Shown: piece by piece, positions 8,501 through 11,841 of the stretch
How the letters are laid out: each line of letters opens with the position of its first letter
Numbering within the stretch: position 1 is the first letter of the stretch
NCBI GenBank assembly: GCA_016987375.1
Contig: PJRA01000016.1
Coordinates: 724,054 to 735,894, forward strand
Direction of reading: 5' to 3'
From: Brachionus koreanus
Taxonomy: Eukaryota; Rotifera; Eurotatoria; Ploima; Brachionidae
Length of the DNA: 11,841 bases
The notes under the pieces: generated by a model
Databases searched by the model: none
What the model was told of the DNA's origin: nothing
What the model saw: the letters and a program-made list of their open reading frames with translations, nothing else
Program-made: the position numbers and the translations under genes

Positions 8501-11500
8501 TTATGGTTTGGCTAGTAAACAAATCCAGTGATATCGACAAAGATGTAGCTATGCCACAATTATTAATTATACTCAATATTACTTTGTATCTGTAAAATAT
8601 ATAGTTAGACTTGCTGTTTCAAATTAACTAAAAAGAAATAAATATATTTTTAAAATAATTGATTCATAATTGAAGAATAAATTTTATTGATATTTTAATT
8701 TTCTATGATTAAATTGTACCCAAGTTGGTAAAAAATCTCTGAGTTCAAAATTCAATCATTTTATAATGATGTTCCTGCCGCATGAACTCGCAATCTCTTT
8801 AAAAGCCAAATTTCTTTTAATACTAAATCAAATTGATTTATTTTTATTTTAAAGAATACAAATATATTAAAAGAAAAAATAGTTGAAAATCTTTTGTCTA
8901 GAAGCAAATCAAAGTTTGATGTGTACATTTCTCAACTGGAAATTTTACTAAACTCAAGCAATTCTAGTTTTCTTAAAATAACAAGCCAAGAAAGATCAAG
9001 CATATTAAAAAAATCGATTGGAGCTCTTTGTGGTTCGCCAAAAAACACCGCTTTGCTAAACAATTTCGAATCTCAACAAGCCATTCAAATTCTCAAAGTG
9101 TTTCGCAAGTTTTTCTACTTAGAAACAAAAAAAGAAAATGGAAAAACAGCAATCAACAATTTGGTGACTCACTTGTTCTCAGATTCAAAAAGCAACAACA
9201 ATTCAATAAGAGAAAAAAGTCTTCTCTGCCTTTCTGTCCTTCTAACAGAGCTCAATCGAAATCAGTTCAACTCTCCTGGTGATGTGTCACATCAGACTCA
9301 CATTGAAATCAATTTATCACTTTCTTTAAAAATCATTGAACACTTACAGAAGCATTTAAGTTCAAATGAAAAAAGTCCCAGAATAAAATCCAAAATTTAT
9401 CAATCAGTGTCCGGAATTTTAAAAATGTTTGATGAAAAATCATCAAATTTTCTAAATTTCAATCACAACCAATTATTAGCATCAATTGGTGGTTTTTTTG
9501 ATCATCTGCTAGAAAAATACATGATAAAACACTCGGATCGTGCATATTTTAATTTAAAAAAATGTTTTAATTTGGCCAACTTAAGGCTCACTGAGCCTAT
9601 TGATGTGTTGCTTCATTGCGCTGATTTATACTCTTTGAAAGCTCTGAGATTTGTTAGCTCTGGAGTTATGGGCTTTGGCATATTGAACGAAATACAAAAT
9701 AAAATAAAGCTGCTTAAAAAATACTATTTAGATTTCGAGTCCAAAACTTTGTTTGATATTTACAAAAACCAACTGTTGGATAGAGTTAAAATTCAGAGCT
9801 CACCTGCCAAATACATGAAGACTATTCATCAGTTGATATTCGGCTTTATTGATGCAATGCTTGAGCATTCAATAAATACAGAAAATTACAGTGATTTTAA
9901 CACAATATTGAACAAATACGAGTCCACATCTGCTTTGATTAGTGCTGAAATTGAAAATTTGTTGTCTAATGTGAAAAAAATTCAAACTGAAGAGAGCATT
10001 TGCAGTGTAAAAAAGCGTAAAATTGAGCACAGTAGTTCTGGTAGTGAAAAGCGAGTCAAGAAAGCCTCTGGGTCGAGTTCATGCGAGTCTAGTGAAAAAG
10101 AAAATGAGAATGTGGCCAAAACAAGCAAAAGAAATAAGCGGGAAATTTTGCAAGATGTAACTAATAGACCAGACACTAATCTGAGCCAGAATAAACCAGT
10201 AAACAGTGCTGTATTGAATCTTACTTTTGCCAACTTGCAGTTCGAACACGTACATCGTGTTTCGTTTTCTTGCTGCAAAAAAATGGTTCAAATGTATCTT
10301 GGATGCAATGATGAAATGATAATTAAAAAAAAAGATTCAATAAGTTTGGGAATTTTGACCCAATTGATTACTAATGATACATTTGTTGAGTTTTTGATCA
10401 AGGTTATGGAAGCCAAATTGAAAATGTTAAATTATGAAGAAGACATTTATGATCCAGATGATCTGATTGAGGAGGAAATATTTGATTTTTTGAGTTTGTT
10501 ATGGGTGCCGTTGTGTCAGCGAATAAATGGTAATTTGACCAAAACAAAAAGTGTTTATAAAAATATCGGACAAATGTATGGAACAAAATTTTTGAATAAA
10601 TACATTCGTTTTATTGATTGTTTGCGGCTAATTTGGAGCTTATGCTCCAAACGATTTAGATCACTAAGAATAGCATTAATTAAGAGAGAAAGTAAAATTG
10701 AACAAAAAAAAATTTTTATTTTTAAAATTTTTTTTTTTTTTGAGGAAAATGCTATTTGAGTGAAACATTTTTTGAAACTGACAATCAATCAAAGACTTCG
10801 GAATTCTTTTGGGATTTTATTGAAAATTGCTTGGTAAATTAAATTTTAAAAACTAAATAAATTTTTTAAAAATTTCAACTTTATTTCAATTTTTTTTTGA
10901 TCAATTTTTCTAGAAAACTCTAAAGCGTTTATTGAATCCAACTGTTACGACTCAATTTTTGACTATCAAGTGTTCGTTTGGCTTGTTAAATCTTGTGTCC
11001 CGGATTGCCTTGGACATAAACTTAAAGCAGCAACACTACCAATGTTTGTCGTTTTTTTTGTTCAATTTGGCAGATAATCGTATTTCGTCGGACATTGATT
11101 TTGGTTTAAGTTTGGCTAGATTTTTGCTAGAAATATCTGCAATGTCTGGCACCTCTTCAGTATTTTTGAAAAATTTGGCCATGGATTATTCTAGCGTGCG
11201 TTATTTGGACTTTTCGGATGAATCCGAATCTGATAAAGAAGACATAGATGAAAAAACATCTCAGTTTAATTTTTTCAATTGTCCACACAGTTTCATTAGA
11301 TACCAGGAATTTATCAATAAAAGCATAAATAATTTATTTGGCCAGTTTAAATGGTCTATGTCAAAATTAGGCTCATTTGATCATAGTGTCTTGTTACAGT
11401 CTCTAAATAGCCAAATAGACTCCGTAGTTTTGACCATCAGTTTTTTACTCAAGTCTGTATTTGATGCAACAACAGCTAAAGTCAATTTTGAATTAATGAT

Positions 11501-11812
11501 TGAGTTTTATCAATTTTTGACTTTTTATTTAAAATCTGTAAAATTTAATTTTAAAAAAAAAATTATTCTTTGTAATTTTTTCTTTTAGGATTTAATTCGC
11601 AATCTGAATTCAGACGGTCTTTTGATGACCAAAGATTTAATAGACAGAATTTTCTTTCATTTGCAATCAATGTTGGCTGAACATCTAAATAGAATAAATG
11701 TAACCTTTGGACTTGTTAATTTTTGAAAATTATATATTTTTTTTTTTACTAATAGGAGATTATTGTTGAAGAATATCAGGAAGATTTCAATCCAAAACAT
11801 CAAATAATAAAT
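5414..11812 (+). CDS. FANCI: Fanconi anaemia group I protein orthologue (FANCI), C-terminus beyond the window
   Basis: join(5414..5589,5654..5728,5785..6084,6137..6353,6409..6714,8855..10691,10745..10833,10914..11537,11589..11699,11756..11812) stays in frame for 1264 codons and ends at a donor (GTAAAT), so the gene continues off the right edge. Human FANCI is 1328 aa. FANCI and FANCD2 are alpha-solenoid paralogues that clamp DNA at interstrand crosslinks in the nucleus and are monoubiquitinated by FANCL/UBE2T. Collinear similarities to human FANCI, from memory: KILDNYGTP with FILMDSYGP; EKIVENLLSR with QEILEQVLNR across the large intron; REKS with the ubiquitinated DARKS; LTEPIDVLL with LQEPLDYLL; NKSINNLF...KLG with the EKVLEEVDW...KLKG region. 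FANCD2 lacks these in this order. An in-frame TGA lies five codons before the ATG, which supports the start. Divergence is high. Identity is confident; the smallest exons (2, 7, 10) and the GTTTTT donor of exon 4 are less certain. Confidence 0.88.
5654..6714 (+). CDS. FANCI: FANCI exons 2-5: N-terminal solenoid
   Basis: Exons 5654-5728, 5785-6084, 6137-6353 and 6409-6714 encode residues 59-358. Introns are 56, 52 and 55 nt with phases 2, 2 and 0 that fit exactly: GA|G gives Glu and TT|A gives Leu. The product is predicted all-helical and Lys/Phe/Leu-rich, with weak similarity to FANCI until exon 5, where the LDNYG segment matches human LMDSYG. Exon 4 ends at GTTTTT, a poor donor, chosen because GTGACA upstream would put a stop in the next exon and because the resulting 55-nt intron equals its neighbours. 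Exon 5 ends at a perfect GTAAGT. Confidence 0.72.
7501..7800 (-). pseudogene. Broken minus-strand coding remnant, downstream part
   Basis: On the minus strand an exon reading LSVMKKKSNEEI joins through a 54-nt intron (7710-7763, GTACTA...AATAG, phase 1) to an exon reading ETFDKLKSDANGDLNED and on to DHSVL, then TGA at 7615-7617. The same frame stays open beyond the TGA for 37 more codons (FRSLKRSINFDLATYD... to YNYMTISLEN, stop at 7501-7503). The acidic, mixed composition is unlike random AT-rich DNA and the intron has the length typical of this genome. It looks like the cytosolic tail of a gene with one nonsense change. I do not recognise the family. If the TGA is genuine and the upstream part is intact elsewhere, it could be a functional nested gene with a shorter end. 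Confidence 0.4.
7806..7814. repeat. Left target-site duplication of the foldback element
   Basis: TCCATAAAT, repeated perfectly at 8168-8176 immediately outside the other end of the inverted-repeat element. Nine bases is the duplication length made by Mutator-like transposases. Confidence 0.6.
7815..8167. mobile_element. Foldback MITE with long terminal inverted repeats, Mutator-like
   Basis: This 353-bp element begins GACAATGTGAATTTTGGAAC, and the complement of its end begins GGCATTGTGAATTTTGGAAC. The inverted arms run about 135 bp each (7815-7950 and 8027-8167) around a loop of roughly 75 bp. Arms share long blocks such as GCAAAATGTATCARCTGATA and TATCACCCAAATTTAG; similarity is high but imperfect. 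The short open frames on both strands here are mirror images of each other, not genes. It has no transposase, so it is non-autonomous. Long arms and a 9-bp duplication point to the Mutator superfamily; an 8-bp reading would suggest hAT or P. The duplication is perfect although the arms have diverged. Confidence 0.7.
8051..8062. repeat. Perfect 12-bp palindrome inside the right arm
   Basis: TATCAGCTGATA is its own reverse complement; the left arm carries TATCAACTGATA at 7906-7917. A subterminal palindrome in both arms could be a transposase-binding site, although the E-box core CAGCTG may be coincidental. Confidence 0.35.
8168..8176. repeat. Right target-site duplication of the foldback element
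   Basis: TCCATAAAT, identical to 7806-7814. Together the pair fix the ends of the inverted-repeat element. Confidence 0.6.
8275..8589 (-). pseudogene. Broken minus-strand coding remnant, upstream membrane-like part
   Basis: After an acceptor-like TTTTACAG (8590-8597) the minus strand reads a hydrophobic frame (YKVILSIINNCGIATSLSI ... VNMKHIK). It hits TAA near 8465, but the next frame takes over in the overlap (8466-8487) with a transmembrane-like DVLIIGSIIDFSFFIPIL. That frame then runs through NQPLWALSSPKHFNYNF and DTPSDPLVNFYLDE to a stop at 8275-8277. A single 1-nt slip joins the two. Composition is clearly protein-like and distinct from the surrounding AT filler. A donor-like CTG|GTAAAT around 8330 could instead end the exon there. 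It looks like the last membrane segments and tail of a multi-pass protein, possibly a transporter, family not recognised. It may belong to the same broken gene as 7501-7800, with the foldback element inserted between them. Confidence 0.4.
8855..10691 (+). CDS. FANCI: FANCI exon 6: central solenoid with the ubiquitination-site lysine
   Basis: This large exon encodes residues 359-970 plus one base of codon 971. Lys479 (AAA at 9215-9217) in SIREKSLL aligns with human Lys523 in DARKSAV, the FANCL/UBE2T ubiquitin acceptor. The helical block after it keeps FANCI features: LTEPIDVLLHC near residue 605 and FIDAMLEHSINTENYSDF near 690. The stretch after the lysine (NQFNSPGDVSHQTH) lacks the SQ/TQ motifs that ATR phosphorylates in vertebrates. 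Residues 737-803 are a disordered Ser/Lys/Glu-rich insert with KKRK, KRVKK and KRNKR clusters. An acidic YEEDIYDPDDLIEEE stretch follows near residue 885. The donor is AAAGTAAAA (phase 1); read-through beyond it gives a low-complexity Lys/Phe tail that is intron. Confidence 0.85.
9989..10189 (+). other. Disordered, basic, Ser-rich insert in FANCI with NLS-like clusters
   Basis: Residues 737-803 hold KKRKIE, EKRVKK and SKRNKR between runs of Ser and Glu, plus a second KEN triplet (SEKENENV, 773-775). The insert falls between the helical segment matching human FSKNRFEDILSLF and the one matching LLSMKFVSSLL, where human FANCI has a shorter basic linker (KAKTKM). It is probably a nuclear localisation and phosphorylation platform; this is inferred from composition. 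Confidence 0.6.
10745..11812 (+). CDS. FANCI: FANCI exons 7-10: C-terminal solenoid, incomplete
   Basis: Exons 10745-10833, 10914-11537, 11589-11699 and 11756-11812 encode residues 971-1264, with introns of 53, 80, 51 and 56 nt. The A|GA junction into exon 7 makes Arg971 and avoids the stop that read-through would reach. Exon 8 carries FLKNLAMDY followed by an acidic loop (DFSDESESDKEDIDE). NKSINNLF...MSKLG and DLIRN..TKDLIDRIFFHL resemble the human EEVDWLITKLKG and LVKLSGSHLTPLCYSF helices. Exon 10 ends at a GTAAAT donor at 11813 and the remaining 29 nt are intron. The conserved C-terminal tail, including any EDGE-like motif and terminal NLS, is outside the window. Confidence 0.8.
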
Positions 11813-11841
11813 GTAAATAAATTTTTTACAAAATTAAACTA

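Larger units (their letters stand above)
6715..8854 (+). other. FANCI intron 5, 2140 nt, enlarged by insertions
   Basis: The donor is GTAAGT and the acceptor TTTTAAAG, both phase 0. Protein similarity to human FANCI runs without a gap across the junction (KILKEIFM joined to NTNILKEKIVENLL), so no coding exon is missing. Its neighbours are 51-80 nt. The extra length holds AT-rich filler (6715-7500), a broken minus-strand coding sequence (7501-7800 and 8275-8589), a foldback transposable element (7815-8167), and a patch at 8700-8815 that also looks more complex than filler but gives no clean frame. Confidence 0.75.

Noticed and set aside
10692..10759. Continuation of FANCI exon 6 to the stop at 10759
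   Set aside because: The tail is a low-complexity Lys/Ile/Phe run over poly-A/poly-T. Splicing at 10691 to 10745 removes it and keeps frame into a protein-like exon.
9982..10788. Several minus-strand open frames and the 9028-9282 plus-strand frame
   Set aside because: They are antisense or out-of-frame shadows of FANCI exon 6 and its flanking intron.
5414..11812. FANCD2 rather than FANCI
   Set aside because: The N-terminus is loosely FANCD2-like, but the ordered matches around DNYG, REKS, LTEPIDVLL and the C-terminal helices follow human FANCI; the FANCD2 motifs I remember for these regions are absent.

Overview
The window is eukaryotic nuclear DNA. It is extremely AT-rich, has long homopolymer A/T runs, and its genes are split by GT-AG introns, nearly all about 51-80 nt long. 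The gene content points to an arthropod. A small AT-rich arthropod such as a mite is my guess, but the sequence does not settle the lineage. All exon joins were made by eye from splice consensus, reading phase and family similarity remembered from human and insect proteins; nothing was aligned or searched.

Left third (1-3902, minus strand): two small two-exon paralogous genes encode secreted cysteine-rich peptides of 139 and 130 aa. In both, exon 1 is exactly 80 codons, the phase-0 intron is 55 nt, and the cysteine pattern is C-x3-C-x2-C ... C-x3-C ... C. This is the signature of eclosion hormone, the ecdysis-triggering neuropeptide of arthropods, but the two later loops are longer than in the classical hormone. 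Both genes carry the same GC-containing octamer 86 or 83 nt upstream of the ATG. About 2.8 kb of AT-rich DNA without a recognisable gene separates them.

Middle (3903-5413): a 1.5 kb non-coding spacer separates the second peptide gene from a divergently oriented large gene.

Right half (5414 to the end, plus strand): ten exons of a Fanconi anaemia FANCI orthologue, 1264 codons in the window, with the C-terminus beyond the right edge. FANCI pairs with FANCD2 as the DNA clamp of interstrand-crosslink repair. The lysine matching the human monoubiquitination site is present (Lys479 here). The SQ/TQ phosphorylation cluster that follows it in vertebrates is not evident. A Ser/Lys-rich insert with nuclear-localisation-like clusters sits at residues 737-803.

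Nine of the ten visible introns are short or run off the window. Intron 5 is 2140 nt and looks like an insertion site. It holds a 353-bp foldback element with about 135-bp inverted arms and a perfect 9-bp target duplication, consistent with a Mutator-like MITE. On the minus strand it also holds remnants of a broken, unrecognised protein gene, partly membrane-like, with one frameshift and one internal stop. The peptide genes and FANCI have no evident functional link; they are simply neighbours.
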